64,000 nt of DNA from Synechococcus sp. SynAce01 (lineage in GTDB: Bacteria; Cyanobacteriota; Cyanobacteriia; PCC-6307; Cyanobiaceae): contig NZ_CP018091.1 in NCBI RefSeq assembly GCF_001885215.1, positions 2,480,001-2,544,000 on the forward strand, written 5' to 3'. Positions 40,663-49,301 of the stretch are shown here, in pieces. The notes under the pieces are model-generated. The model was not told the DNA's origin and made no database searches. It saw only the letters and a list, made by a program, of their open reading frames with translations. Position numbers and translations under genes: made by a program. How positions within the stretch are numbered: the first letter of the stretch is position 1; each line of letters opens with the position of its first letter.

Positions 40663-40935
40663 ATGGCGATGGCCGGTCCTGATGGCGTTGATGCGGCGAT
40701 CGCCGCTGGAGTTGATCTCGATGGAAGCCCCATTCCCGCTGAGATGCTCAGCCTTTACAACGAGGTGATGGCGCTGGAGGCCCAGCGGGCCCGCAGCGGG
40801 GTGCGCAAATCAATGCGCAACAGGGTGGTGAAGACCGGCGCCAAGCATTTTGATCAAGCCAGCCTGAATGCCCGGCTTCGTTCAGCCGGCTGGGATGGCC
40901 TCAAGGACAAAGAAATCGCCTTCTTCTACAGCTGA
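40663..40935 (+). CDS. Small conserved hypothetical protein
   Basis: 90 aa from ATG 40663 (ATGs at 40645 and 40669 are alternatives). The C-terminal half (SLYNEVMALEAQRARSGVRKSMRNRVVKTGAKHFDQASLNARL) is basic and helical, ending RSAGWDGLKDKEIAFFYS. No membrane span or known motif. Looks like a real small protein from its codon usage and position 53 nt after metH. Function not recognised. Confidence 0.62.
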   Translation: MAMAGPDGVDAAIAAGVDLDGSPIPAEMLSLYNEVMALEAQRARSGVRKSMRNRVVKTGAKHFDQASLNARLRSAGWDGLKDKEIAFFYS

Positions 40936-40963
40936 GATCCAGGTCACCGGGGGCCTTAAGGCC

Positions 40964-41185
40964 TCAAAGGTCCTGGAGGCTGTCGATGACCGTTTGCTGA
41001 AAAGCCTGCAGGTTGGTGGAATCGCTCAGATCCAAGCCCTCGCCGGCGGCGTTCTGGCTGAGCTCCTGGAAGTGGAAGGCGCCTTCCCCATGGGCAAGGA
41101 ACTCCATGGCGGATGTTTCACCGCTCTCCTTGAAGGCGTCGTGCAGGGCCATGAAGGCCGCATCCTCGGTGAAATCCCAGCTCAT
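40964..41185 (-). CDS. Small acidic hypothetical protein
   Basis: 73 aa, ATG at 41185, on the strand opposite its neighbours. MSWDFTEDAAFMALHDAFKE then ESGETSAMEFLAHGEGAFHF and LDLSDSTNLQAFQQTVIDSL give a helical, acidic protein without cysteines or membrane span. Convergent with the 90-aa gene (28 nt). A tandem 3 x 15 bp repeat lies just upstream of its start. I do not recognise the family, and a non-coding alternative cannot be excluded. Confidence 0.5.
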   Translation of the reverse strand: MSWDFTEDAAFMALHDAFKESGETSAMEFLAHGEGAFHFQELSQNAAGEGLDLSDSTNLQAFQQTVIDSLQDL

Positions 41186-41193
41186 GAAGGTGT

Positions 41194-41238
41194 CAAGGAA
41201 AGACGGTTCAAGGAAAAGCGGTTCAAGTAAAGACGGTG
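41194..41238. repeat. Tandem repeat, three 15-bp units
   Basis: Units at 41194-41208, 41209-41223 and 41224-41238 read CAAGGAAAGACGGTT, CAAGGAAAAGCGGTT and CAAGTAAAGACGGTG. They lie 8 nt upstream of the ATG of the minus-strand 73-aa gene, in the 92-nt gap to the DUF2237 gene. On the minus strand each unit carries a CTTGAACC-like or CTTGACAC-like motif, so they could be repeated regulator sites. Confidence 0.6.
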
Positions 41239-41277
41239 GGGCAAGAGGAAGAGAGTCTTCTTTAGCAGCTCCACTGC

Positions 41278-41781
41278 ATGACCTTTACTGCCTTCCCCCC
41301 CGACTTCGTCAACCTCTCGGCGGCGATTCGTGGGCTCTCCCAGTCAGAATTCCATTCAGCAGCACCTTTTCGATTGGATCCCTCTCCCCTTCCCACCAGC
41401 CCGAATCCCGCTGGCGAACAGGCTTTGAGCGTGCTTGGAGAGCCCCTGGAGATCTGCAGCTGCCAGCCCCTCACCGGTTGGCGCCGTGACGGACGCTGCC
41501 GCACCGACAGCAGCGACCTGGGTCAGCACACGGTTTGCTGCGTGGTCACCGAAAATTTTCTGAGCTACAGCCGCTCCCAGGGCAACGACCTCAGCACACC
41601 GATGCCGGCCTATGGCTTCCCTGGCCTCAAGCCAGGAGATCACTGGTGCGTCTGCGCTGCTCGCTGGCTGGAGGCCCATCAAGATGGCGTCGCTCCACCG
41701 GTGTGCCTGGAAGCCACCGAACAGTCGGCCCTGCAGATCATTCCGCTCGAATTGCTGCGCCAGACGGCCGTGAAGGCGTAA
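41278..41781 (+). CDS. DUF2237 family protein
   Basis: 167 aa from ATG 41278; the family domain begins near residue 49 (LSVLGEPLEICSCQPLTGWRRDG), so a later non-ATG start is possible. Strong family signatures: CRTDSSDLGQHTVCCVVTENFL, SRSQGNDLSTPMPAYGFPGLKPGDHWCVCA and RWLEAHQDGVAPPVCLEAT. The conserved cysteines are all present. Function unknown. The first 48 residues are low-complexity and not conserved as far as I can judge. Confidence 0.85.
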   Translation: MTFTAFPPDFVNLSAAIRGLSQSEFHSAAPFRLDPSPLPTSPNPAGEQALSVLGEPLEICSCQPLTGWRRDGRCRTDSSDLGQHTVCCVVTENFLSYSRSQGNDLSTPMPAYGFPGLKPGDHWCVCAARWLEAHQDGVAPPVCLEATEQSALQIIPLELLRQTAVKA

Positions 41782-41813
41782 GAGCCAAGGCCTAGGCGGC
41801 TGGCCTGGCCTGC

Positions 41814-42596
41814 TCACCAGGGAATCTCGGCCCCGTTCCAAGCCAGGAATCGCCCGCTCTGCTCCGGTCCCTGCACCTCCAGCACGTCCAGCAGCTGGCT
41901 GGCGGCCCGTTCCGGGCTGAACAGCCGCTCGGACGGTACCGAAGCCCGGAACGGCGCCGAGAGCGGCGTTTCCGTGGTGCCGGGATGGAGCAGCGACACA
42001 CAGGCCAGAGGAAGCCGCCGCTGCCACTCCAGCGCGAGGCAACGCAGGAACTGGTTCTGGGCCGCCTTGGCTGCGCGGTAGCCATACCAGCCGCCGAGCT
42101 GGTTGTCACCGATGCTGCCCACCCGGGCCGAGAGGCTGGCGAACAGCACCGGCTCGCTGCGGCTCAGCAGCGGCTCGATCGCCTTTGCCAGCAGCAGGGG
42201 CCCGTAGGCATTGACGGCAAACAGCTGCTCAAGGGCCTGGCGGTTCACCTGGCGCAGGCGTTTCTCCGGCTGCAGGCCGCTTTGATGCAACAGGCCTGCG
42301 GTGTTGATCACCAGTCGCAACGAGGAGCGCAGCGGCTCGAGCGCCAGAGCGAACCGCTCCAGGCTGGAGTCATCAGTCAGGTCGAGCGCCACGCTGCGCA
42401 CGCCTGTGGCGGGGTCGTCCGGGCCTGGGCACCAACCCTGACGGCTGGCGGCCCAGAGCGTCAGGCCGGGGGCCCGGCGGCCCAGTTCAGCCAGCAGGGC
42501 CCGACCGATGCCGCCGCAGCCGACCACCAGGGCGTCGCCCCGCCAATGCCGAAGGCCGTGGGCCCCGTCGGCACTGGGGTTCAGGGCTGAGGCCAT
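41814..42596 (-). CDS. Short-chain dehydrogenase/reductase (SDR)
   Basis: 260 aa from ATG 42596. Rossmann nucleotide loop DALVVGCGGIGRALLAEL (GxGGIG instead of the usual GxxxGIG), NTAGLLHQSG, and the catalytic pair in GWYGYRAAKAAQNQFLRCLALE (YxxxK) preceded by SLSARVG. Related to the csgA-type SDRs of cyanobacteria. Substrate unknown. Divergent from gpsA, 37 nt between starts. Confidence 0.87.
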   Translation of the reverse strand: MASALNPSADGAHGLRHWRGDALVVGCGGIGRALLAELGRRAPGLTLWAASRQGWCPGPDDPATGVRSVALDLTDDSSLERFALALEPLRSSLRLVINTAGLLHQSGLQPEKRLRQVNRQALEQLFAVNAYGPLLLAKAIEPLLSRSEPVLFASLSARVGSIGDNQLGGWYGYRAAKAAQNQFLRCLALEWQRRLPLACVSLLHPGTTETPLSAPFRASVPSERLFSPERAASQLLDVLEVQGPEQSGRFLAWNGAEIPW

Positions 42597-42633
42597 GACC
42601 AATTCCCGCTCTTGGATGTCGCATGATGGCGGG

Positions 42634-43551
42634 ATGGCGATGCGGATCGGCGTTCTGGGACAGGGTGCATGGGGCCGAACCCTCTCCGGTTTGTTCGAGC
42701 AACAGGGCCATCGGGTGCAGCGCTGGTCCCGCACGCATCGAACCGACCCGGCCAGCCTGCTAGGGGGCCAGGACCTGATCATCTGTGCCGTGGCCATGGC
42801 CGGTGTTCCCTCGCTCGCTCGCCAGCTGGAGCCGGCCTGGCCGGATGGTCTGCCGCTGTTGAGTGGCACCAAGGGCATCGACCTGGAGCAACAACTCACC
42901 GCCTCCCAGGTCTGGCAGCAGAACCTGCCGAGTATGCGCAGTGTGGTGCTGAGCGGACCGAATCTGGCCACCGAGCTGGAGCAGGGCCTACCGGCCGCCA
43001 GTGTTTTGGCTTCCTCCCATGCCGCCCTTGCCGCTGAACTCCAGCGTGAGCTCAGTAGTGATTCGTTTCGCCTCTACACCAACAGCGATCCGGTGGGCAC
43101 CGAGTTGGCTGGAGCCCTGAAGAACGTGATGGCGGTGGCGGCCGGAATCTGCGATGGGCTCGACCTGGGCACGAACGCCAAGGCCTCCTTGCTCACACGG
43201 GGTCTGGCCGAGATGGGCCGTCTGCTGGTGGCCATGGGCGGTGCCCCCGCCACCCTCTACGGATTGGCCGGGTTGGGCGATCTCCTGGCCACAGCCAACA
43301 GCTCCTTGAGCCGCAACTACCGCTTCGGTCGCCTGATGGCGCAGGGGGTGAGCGCAGCCGAGGCCAGGGAGACCCTCCAGGCCACCGTGGAGGGGCCGAT
43401 GACTGCCAAGGCGGCCATGGCGCTGGCCCGCCAGCACGATCTGAGTCTGCCGATCTGTGAACAGGTGGTGGCCTTCGTCGAGGGGCTATCCACGGCCGAT
43501 CAGGTGCTCAGAATCCTGATGGAGCGGGAGCTCGGCCAGGAGAAGCGATGA
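42634..43551 (+). CDS. gpsA: Glycerol-3-phosphate dehydrogenase [NAD(P)+]
   Basis: Reduces dihydroxyacetone phosphate to sn-glycerol-3-P for phospholipids. 305 aa from ATG 42634. NAD loop MRIGVLGQGAWGRTLSGLF, LLSGTKGIDLE, VVLSGPNLATELEQGLPAASVLAS, the catalytic Lys in GTELAGALKNVMAVAAGICDGL, and TLYGLAGLGDLLATANSSLSRNYRFG. The stop overlaps the PhzF-like start by 4 nt. Confidence 0.95.
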   Translation: MAMRIGVLGQGAWGRTLSGLFEQQGHRVQRWSRTHRTDPASLLGGQDLIICAVAMAGVPSLARQLEPAWPDGLPLLSGTKGIDLEQQLTASQVWQQNLPSMRSVVLSGPNLATELEQGLPAASVLASSHAALAAELQRELSSDSFRLYTNSDPVGTELAGALKNVMAVAAGICDGLDLGTNAKASLLTRGLAEMGRLLVAMGGAPATLYGLAGLGDLLATANSSLSRNYRFGRLMAQGVSAAEARETLQATVEGPMTAKAAMALARQHDLSLPICEQVVAFVEGLSTADQVLRILMERELGQEKR

Positions 43552-44543
43552 GAGGCCTTCCAGACGGGGCCACTCCGCCGGCCGTGCTGATCAACGCGTT
43601 CGCCGAAACCCTGGAGCAGGGCAATGGGGCGGCGGTGGTACTGCTCGACAAACCGGCCTCAGCAGCCTGGATGCAGTCGGTGGCCTCCTGTTTCAAGCAA
43701 TCAGAAACGGCCTTCCTGCTTCCCATGGCCGCCCTAGAGATCCCTGGCCCGGGCCAGGACCCTGCCCCAAACCCTGATCAGCCGGCGTGGGCCCTGCGCT
43801 GGTTCACGCCGAGCTGTGAGGTGCCGCTCTGCGGCCATGCCACCCTCGCCGCCACCTTGGCGTTGGCCCACTGGAAGCGATTGGCTCGGGGATCGGCCAG
43901 CTGTTTTCAGACCCGCAGTGGCGGCCTGACGGTGCGTTGCCACCCCGACCACCCCGAGGGCGAGGGCCTGACCAGCAGATCCAGTGCTGGTTCCGCCGAT
44001 CTGGTCTTGCCTGCATCGCCCCTGGAGGCCTGCCCCTTGCCCCAGGATCTCTCTGCTTTTCTCGGGGTTTCCCTGCAGGCCAGCTGGCGGTCCGACCTGG
44101 GCTATTGGGTCGCCCTGCTGGCTGAAGCCGCCGACCTCGCGAGCTTGGATGGCCAGGCCTTTGCGCTGGCTCTGGCCGGTGAGCTGCGCGCCGGCCTTGT
44201 ATTGATGCAAGGCTGCCCGAGTGGCGAAGGACGGCCGCTGGTGATGGGGAAGCCAGCCGACTACCAACTCCGCTTCTTCGCGCCTGGCCTGGGCATCAGC
44301 GAGGATCCGGTCACCGGCTCAGCCCATGCCCTGGTGGCCCCGTGGTGGTGCGCCCAACGGCAACGCCGCCAGGTGGTGGGCTGGCAGGCGTCGAGCCAGG
44401 GGGGCGGAATGCTCTGCGAACGGCTGTCTTCAGGCATGATCCAGTTGACAGGCTCGGGGCGATTAATTTGGGATGGCGTCCTGATAACTGGCTGCGCCGC
44501 TGGCGCGACCGCCGAATGGCGGCGGTGCCTTCCAGGCAGCTGA
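43548..44543 (+). CDS. PhzF family isomerase-like protein
   Basis: 331 aa, two-domain DapF/PhzF fold. Signatures: INAFAETLEQGNGAAVVLLD, SETAFLLP (family catalytic Glu in SET), WFTPSCEVPLCGHATLAAT and FAPGLGISEDPVTGSAHALVAPWW (family: GI.EDPaTGSA). Members include epimerases and the phenazine isomerase PhzF; here the substrate is unknown and no phenazine genes lie near. Overlaps gpsA by 4 nt and the SpoIID-like gene by 28 nt. Confidence 0.9.
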   Translation: MRGLPDGATPPAVLINAFAETLEQGNGAAVVLLDKPASAAWMQSVASCFKQSETAFLLPMAALEIPGPGQDPAPNPDQPAWALRWFTPSCEVPLCGHATLAATLALAHWKRLARGSASCFQTRSGGLTVRCHPDHPEGEGLTSRSSAGSADLVLPASPLEACPLPQDLSAFLGVSLQASWRSDLGYWVALLAEAADLASLDGQAFALALAGELRAGLVLMQGCPSGEGRPLVMGKPADYQLRFFAPGLGISEDPVTGSAHALVAPWWCAQRQRRQVVGWQASSQGGGMLCERLSSGMIQLTGSGRLIWDGVLITGCAAGATAEWRRCLPGS

Positions 44544-45517
44544 AGCAATTTTTACTGGGCGCTCCCCTGGGCGTGTGTGCCATTGGTGTGGGCTTCCTGG
44601 CCCAATCGTTCCGCCCTGCCCCGCCAATTCCCGACGACCGCGTCCTTGATGCGCTGCTGCCGGCCGTCACCGAACCTGCCAAAGATCAGGCCGTCGAAGA
44701 GCGCCGCCTCGAAGCCATCGAGGCCCGCCGCGCCGAGCCGGCTCCTTCTGCTCCCGGCCTGCCAGATGGTGCAGCAACCCTGGTGGAGCCGGCCCCCGGT
44801 CAGTCCGTTGCCCTGGAGATCCGCGTGGCGCTGTTGCGGCAGGTCGGCCAGCCCAGTCTCACGGCCACCGGTCCTTGGACGCTGCGCAGCAGTGACGGAG
44901 ACGTTCTGCTCCAGGGAGCCGCCCAGACACCGCTGGCACTCGCGGCCCTGCCAGCGGGGGCCAACGGCCTCTGGCTCTCCACCACTGCTGGCTCTGCCCT
45001 GCTGGTCAACGGCCAGGCCTACGAGGGCCGGATTCGCTTGCTTCGCACGGGCGATGGCCTGACTCCGGTGAACCATCTTCCTCTGGAGCGCTATTTGATG
45101 TCGGTGGTGGGAGCGGAAATGCCTAGCTCCTGGTCGATCCAGGCCCTCAAGGCCCAGGCGGTGGCGGCCCGCTCCTACGCCCTGGCGCATATGGCCAGAC
45201 CTGCCGACCCCCACTGGCATCTGGGGGACACCACCCGCTGGCAGGCCTACCGGGGCTTGGCTTCGGTCACGGACCGCACGGCCGAAGCGGTCAGGCGCAC
45301 CGATGGGCTCATCCTCAGCTACCAGGGGGGAATTGTTGAAAGCCTCTACGCGGCCAACAGCCAGATCACCGTGGAGGCCCATGGTCATCTGGGCGCCAGC
45401 ATGAGCCAGGAAGGCGCGCAAGAACTGGCCCTCAGTGGCCTGACCTACAACCAGATTCTCGGCCGTTACTACCAGGGAGCCTCCCTGGCCAGGCTCCAGA
45501 TCGGTGCCAAGAACTGA
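44516..45517 (+). CDS. SpoIID/LytB domain protein
   Basis: 333 aa from ATG 44516. A signal or anchor segment near residues 10-30 (FLLGAPLGVCAIGVGFLAQSF), then a Pro/Ala/Glu-rich spacer, and the SpoIID domain at about 180-330: NHLPLERYLMSVVGAEMPSSW, LKAQAVAARSYALAHM, WQAYRGLASVTDRTAEAVRRTDG, ILSYQGGIVESLYAANS. SpoIID proteins are peptidoglycan lytic transglycosylases acting on denuded glycan; cyanobacterial homologues are not sporulation factors. Overlaps the next gene by 14 nt. Confidence 0.87.
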   Translation: MAAVPSRQLKQFLLGAPLGVCAIGVGFLAQSFRPAPPIPDDRVLDALLPAVTEPAKDQAVEERRLEAIEARRAEPAPSAPGLPDGAATLVEPAPGQSVALEIRVALLRQVGQPSLTATGPWTLRSSDGDVLLQGAAQTPLALAALPAGANGLWLSTTAGSALLVNGQAYEGRIRLLRTGDGLTPVNHLPLERYLMSVVGAEMPSSWSIQALKAQAVAARSYALAHMARPADPHWHLGDTTRWQAYRGLASVTDRTAEAVRRTDGLILSYQGGIVESLYAANSQITVEAHGHLGASMSQEGAQELALSGLTYNQILGRYYQGASLARLQIGAKN

Positions 45518-46337
45518 GCGCCTCTGGCAGGCGGCCCTGGAGCGCAGCGACCAGGCTTGCCGCCAGGGCAGTTTAGTCCCCCTGATCACCCGCCTCGTCA
45601 GCCCAGAGGGCTGGGCTCCGTTTCAGTTGCGTCGCCTCTGCTCCGCCACGCCGAAACATCTCAGGGCAGCAGGTCCCCGCGCCAATCCCTTCCTGCCCTG
45701 GGAACCCCCGCTGGAAGTGGAGCGCCTGGGCGAAAGCCATGTGCTTCTGCTGAACAAGTATCCGGTCCAGGCGGGACACGTGCTGCTGATCACCCAGAGG
45801 TGGGCTGCGCAGAACGACTGGCTGGAGGCGGCCGACTGGCGGTCTGTGCTGGCCGTGGATCAAGACACCACCGGGCTGTGGTTCTTCAACAGTTCTGCCC
45901 AGGCTGGAGCCAGCCAACCCCACCGTCACCTTCAGCTCTTGCCCCGCCACAGGGGGGAGCCTTCCTGCCCGCTGGAGCCTGCCCTTCGCGCCCAGCTTCG
46001 CGGTGATGCGGCGCCCTGGCCCTGGCTGTATCAGCTCAGGGCCAGGGCAGCGGGGGAGACCGCCTCTGACCTGGCGACCCACTACCGCGAAGGGGCGATC
46101 GCCCTGGGCCTGGGGGATCCCGCCGCCGCCGGAACCCCTCCGCCCCCCTACAACCTGCTGTTCTGCCGTGAGTGGTTCCTGATGATTCGGCGGCGCCAGG
46201 AGCATGTGGCCGGCTTCAGCATCAATGCGCTCGGCTTTGCCGGTTATCTGTTGTTGACCGAGCACTCCAATCTGGACTGGTTGAAGGCCCATGGACCCTG
46301 GGCCCTGCTTGAAGCGGTGGCCACCAAGGTTCCGTGA
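45504..46337 (+). CDS. Ap4A phosphorylase / ATP adenylyltransferase-like protein
   Basis: 277 aa HIT-superfamily enzyme. NPFLPWEPPLEVERLGESHVLLLNKYPVQAGHVLLIT is the Ap4A phosphorylase-type N-terminal part, and the histidine triad-like active site is in ASQPHRHLQLLP. The DUF4922-like C-terminal part includes YNLLFCREWFLMIRRRQEHVAGFSINALGFAGYLL. Predicted to degrade diadenosine tetraphosphate, a stress nucleotide, by phosphorolysis. Overlaps the SpoIID-like gene by 14 nt and is 36 nt before the sigma-factor gene. Confidence 0.88.
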   Translation: MPRTERLWQAALERSDQACRQGSLVPLITRLVSPEGWAPFQLRRLCSATPKHLRAAGPRANPFLPWEPPLEVERLGESHVLLLNKYPVQAGHVLLITQRWAAQNDWLEAADWRSVLAVDQDTTGLWFFNSSAQAGASQPHRHLQLLPRHRGEPSCPLEPALRAQLRGDAAPWPWLYQLRARAAGETASDLATHYREGAIALGLGDPAAAGTPPPPYNLLFCREWFLMIRRRQEHVAGFSINALGFAGYLLLTEHSNLDWLKAHGPWALLEAVATKVP

Positions 46338-46373
46338 TTTCACGGTTGCCAGATCGAAGCGACGGGGATCTTT

Positions 46374-47222
46374 GTGGAAAAGGAAGCGGCGTCCAGCGCC
46401 CTCCCCAGTTCCCATCCCATTGATCGATTGCTCCGCTCCCTTATGTCCCACCCCATCGCTGTGGATTTCGGCAAGACCGACTCGGTCGCTGCCGAGAAGC
46501 TCAACCAACGCAATCGCCGCGTGGCCAGCTATCGCGAGTTGGTCCGGCCCATTGCCCTTCACTACAGCGCTCTGAGCCCCGAGTGCGCCGACGACCTTAT
46601 CCAGGTTGGCCTGCTTGGTTTGATCCGGGCCGCTGAGCTTTTTCTACCCAGCCTGGGGACGCCGTTTTCAGCCTTTGCCCGGCAGCACATCCGCGGTGCC
46701 ATCCTTCATTACTTGCGAGATCAGGCGGCGCCGATCCGGTTACCCAGGCGCCAGCAGGAACTCGAAGACCGCTTGCGCCAACTGAAGCGGACCTGGCCCA
46801 TGCAGGCCGGCCGCGAACCCAACGCCACGGAGATCTGCGCCGCCTTGGGCTTGGGCCTGACCCAGTGGCAACGGTTTGAGCAGCTTCGCGGCCTGGCCAG
46901 ACCGGTGTCTCTTGATCTCCACGGGATTGAGTTGGCCGCTCCAGACCAGCCCGCAAGCGCTGGCTCAGGGGCTGAGGAAGGAAGGGCCATGGCGGTTCTC
47001 GAGGGGCTCGATCCCGGCCTGCAAGCGGTGGTCAGGCGGGTGGTCCTGGAGGGCTGCAGTCTCCGGCAGGCCGCCAAAGCGATGAATGTCAGTCCGATGA
47101 CCGTTCACCGCCGCCTGCGCACGGCTCTCGTCGAGCTCAGGAGCCGACTGAAGGAATCAAGCCAGGATCTTAGTTCTGAGTTGAGGGTCCATCCCGGTGC
47201 ATCTGTTGCTCCAGCGTGTTGA
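46374..47222 (+). CDS. Sigma-70 family RNA polymerase sigma factor (alternative, SigF-like)
   Basis: 282 aa from a GTG at 46374; an ATG at 46443 would remove 23 residues. Region 2 is SPECADDLIQVGLLGLIRAAELFLPS then SAFARQHIRGAILHYLRD; region 3 is ELEDRLRQLKRTWPMQAGREPNATEICAALGL; region 4 has the helix-turn-helix CSLRQAAKAMNVSPMTVHRRLRTAL. No region 1.1 or 1.2, so a group 3 type. The last 30 residues are extra. The 3' end overlaps the convergent 64-aa gene by 53 nt, so antisense interaction is possible. Confidence 0.9.
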   Translation: MEKEAASSALPSSHPIDRLLRSLMSHPIAVDFGKTDSVAAEKLNQRNRRVASYRELVRPIALHYSALSPECADDLIQVGLLGLIRAAELFLPSLGTPFSAFARQHIRGAILHYLRDQAAPIRLPRRQQELEDRLRQLKRTWPMQAGREPNATEICAALGLGLTQWQRFEQLRGLARPVSLDLHGIELAAPDQPASAGSGAEEGRAMAVLEGLDPGLQAVVRRVVLEGCSLRQAAKAMNVSPMTVHRRLRTALVELRSRLKESSQDLSSELRVHPGASVAPAC

Positions 47223-47364
47223 TGGCCGCGCTGACAGCCGCCAACTGCCGTTCCACACCGTCGCGCCAGAAGGTGAGCATGCGCAGCTTGCGCTCCTGGT
47301 AGGCACGGCGACTGGCCTCGGGGTCACTGTTGCTGCCGGAGCAACAGCCGAAGGAGGGGAACAT
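47170..47364 (-). CDS. Small hypothetical protein overlapping the sigma-factor 3' end
   Basis: 64 aa, ATG at 47364. MFPSFGCCSGSNSDPEASRR is followed by a helical part (AYQERKLRMLTFWRDGVERQLAAVSAAINTLEQQM) that reads as a short coiled coil. No known family. Overlaps the last 53 nt of the convergent sigma gene. A vicinal Cys pair near the N-terminus is the only distinctive feature. Confidence 0.55.
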   Translation of the reverse strand: MFPSFGCCSGSNSDPEASRRAYQERKLRMLTFWRDGVERQLAAVSAAINTLEQQMHRDGPSTQN

Positions 47365-47523
47365 GGAAAAATGGTTCAGGACCAGACGGTTCTAGCGACC
47401 GTTCAGCGGTTGCGGTGAAGGCTTGAATCGACCTGTGCCATTATCAACCGCTAGTGAGATCCCCTGTCTGCGCGCAGCCAGATCAGTACAGCCGGATCGA
47501 TCAGCACAGAACCAGTCTTTCGG

Positions 47524-49266
47524 TTGTTGGATCGCTTGAATTTCAGAAACGACTTTGCCGTCTCCAGGGGATGCGTTCTTTCCCTCACCGTGGCCCTCTC
47601 CGGCGCCGCCGTTCTTCAGGTCGCTCCGGCCCAGGCCTATGTCTCGCTGATGGCGGGCCAGTCTGCCCGCCCCCTCAATGGCACCTTCAACAAGGTGCCC
47701 GTGCTCCACTCCAATCAGCCGGAGGAGGTGTTCGGACCCGGCATCTTGATCAACACCGCACCGGGTTCCGCCTGGGCCCGGGAGACCGGCCAACGGCTCG
47801 ACAATGCCACCTTCACCTTCAACGGTGAATTTGGCCTGCATGCCCATCACAAGTATTTCCCTGAAGATGCCAGCCGCCTGGGCGGACGCTATGTGCGCGG
47901 CAAGCTGACGATTGCCACCATCGTGATCAATCCGGGGGCGAAGCCTGTCGCCCTGGAGTTCGACCGTGGTGCTGTTCGCAACAGTTTCGAGGCTCCCTAT
48001 TTAGGCAACCACCTGATGGGAGTGAAGCCGTTGGGGCCGCGGCCCTGGAACACCGGACCGGGTGATGCCACAGCCGTGATCATGCTGCGCAATCAACTGG
48101 ATTCGAAGATGCCTGCAAGCTTCGTGATCCCTCCCAAGAGCCGGGCCGTTCTCTTCCACACCCGGCTGCCGGCCCGTGGCATTGCCAACGGCCTGTTGCG
48201 GGGGCGCAGCGACGGACCGTTCCAGATGGCGGTCATCGCTGCGGAGGATCCCAAGACCGATGCCGACCTGATTGCCGTCCTTGATCAGGGTGTGCTTGCT
48301 CCAGGCCGCACCTATCTAGATATGTTGCCCAAAATCAATGATGGCAGGGTGTTCTCCCGGGTCGGTGGTGTGGCCCTCGGTGATGCCTATGAGGCCCGTC
48401 TCAGCCACGATCTCAGCAGCGGTCCACTGCATGTGCCGCTCACCAGCACCCCTCGCCACAATTTCGGAACCCGTGACGTCCAGGTGAATCAGCTGGCCAG
48501 CCGCATGCTGGATTCGGCTCTCGACAACATCGGCACCTACGGCGTGCGTTTTGATGTCAATCTCGATCTCAAAGGCAGCGGGCCCTACGAGTTGGTTCTC
48601 AGCCATCCGACAGCTCCTGGCAAGCAATTCACCGCCTTTCGCGGTTCGATCGGCATCGAAACCAGCGAGGGCTACCGCGAAGTTCACGTGGGCATGCAAT
48701 CCGGGGAAAGCCTTTCCCTGGGTTCACTCAACATCTCCCCCGGGGTGAACAATCCGCTGAGGGTGAGCCTGGTTTATCCGGCTGATGCCACGCCTGGCCA
48801 CTTACTCAGTGTTGTTCCGGCCTCTCAGCTCGCCCAGCTGCGTCAGCGCGAGCGCCAGGTGGAGGTTGCCCGCGCCGAAGCGGCAGCAGCAGCAGCGAGA
48901 AAAAGGACAGCTCCTCCAGCTCCCCCGGCCGTGGCCGGCACCGCCAGACCGCCTGTCGTGGCCCCTGCCCCCGCACCCGCGCCGGCGGCCAACAGGCCAG
49001 TCAGGCCAGCCACACCCAGGGTCAATCCCTCCCCGGCAACTCCCAGGCCTCCCCTCCTGCCTCTGGGCCGTCCGGCCGTGATCCCCGCCTGGATGCAGCC
49101 CTTACCACCCTTACCCTTGCCCCGGCTGAACCGTGGCCTGCCTCAAACAACTCCAGGCCTCCCAGGCAACCGGGACACTCCCCAGGTCACCCAGTCGTTG
49201 CTGGATCGCTATCAGCAGGCCGCCACTGCCCAGCAGGATTTTCTCAACCAGATGATGGAGCGCTAG
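47524..49266 (+). CDS. DUF3370 family exported protein
   Basis: 580 aa from a TTG at 47524 (TTG 47527 is an alternative). Signal peptide at about 15-38 (SLTVALSGAAVLQVAPAQAY, cleavage after AQA). The DUF3370 body covers about 40-430: LNGTFNKVPVLHSNQPEEVFGPGILINTAPGS, NGEFGLHAHHKYFPE, LGGRYVRGKLTIATIVINPG and FVIPPKSRAVLFHTRLPARG. After an Ala-rich stretch (about 445-460) comes a 100-residue Pro/Ala/Arg-rich tail and a short helix. Function unknown; the tail suggests wall or envelope spanning. Confidence 0.85.
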   Translation: MLDRLNFRNDFAVSRGCVLSLTVALSGAAVLQVAPAQAYVSLMAGQSARPLNGTFNKVPVLHSNQPEEVFGPGILINTAPGSAWARETGQRLDNATFTFNGEFGLHAHHKYFPEDASRLGGRYVRGKLTIATIVINPGAKPVALEFDRGAVRNSFEAPYLGNHLMGVKPLGPRPWNTGPGDATAVIMLRNQLDSKMPASFVIPPKSRAVLFHTRLPARGIANGLLRGRSDGPFQMAVIAAEDPKTDADLIAVLDQGVLAPGRTYLDMLPKINDGRVFSRVGGVALGDAYEARLSHDLSSGPLHVPLTSTPRHNFGTRDVQVNQLASRMLDSALDNIGTYGVRFDVNLDLKGSGPYELVLSHPTAPGKQFTAFRGSIGIETSEGYREVHVGMQSGESLSLGSLNISPGVNNPLRVSLVYPADATPGHLLSVVPASQLAQLRQRERQVEVARAEAAAAAARKRTAPPAPPAVAGTARPPVVAPAPAPAPAANRPVRPATPRVNPSPATPRPPLLPLGRPAVIPAWMQPLPPLPLPRLNRGLPQTTPGLPGNRDTPQVTQSLLDRYQQAATAQQDFLNQMMER

Positions 49267-49301
49267 ATCTGCGCCGCCGGTGAGCAGAGGTAGGAGCAGT
49301 C

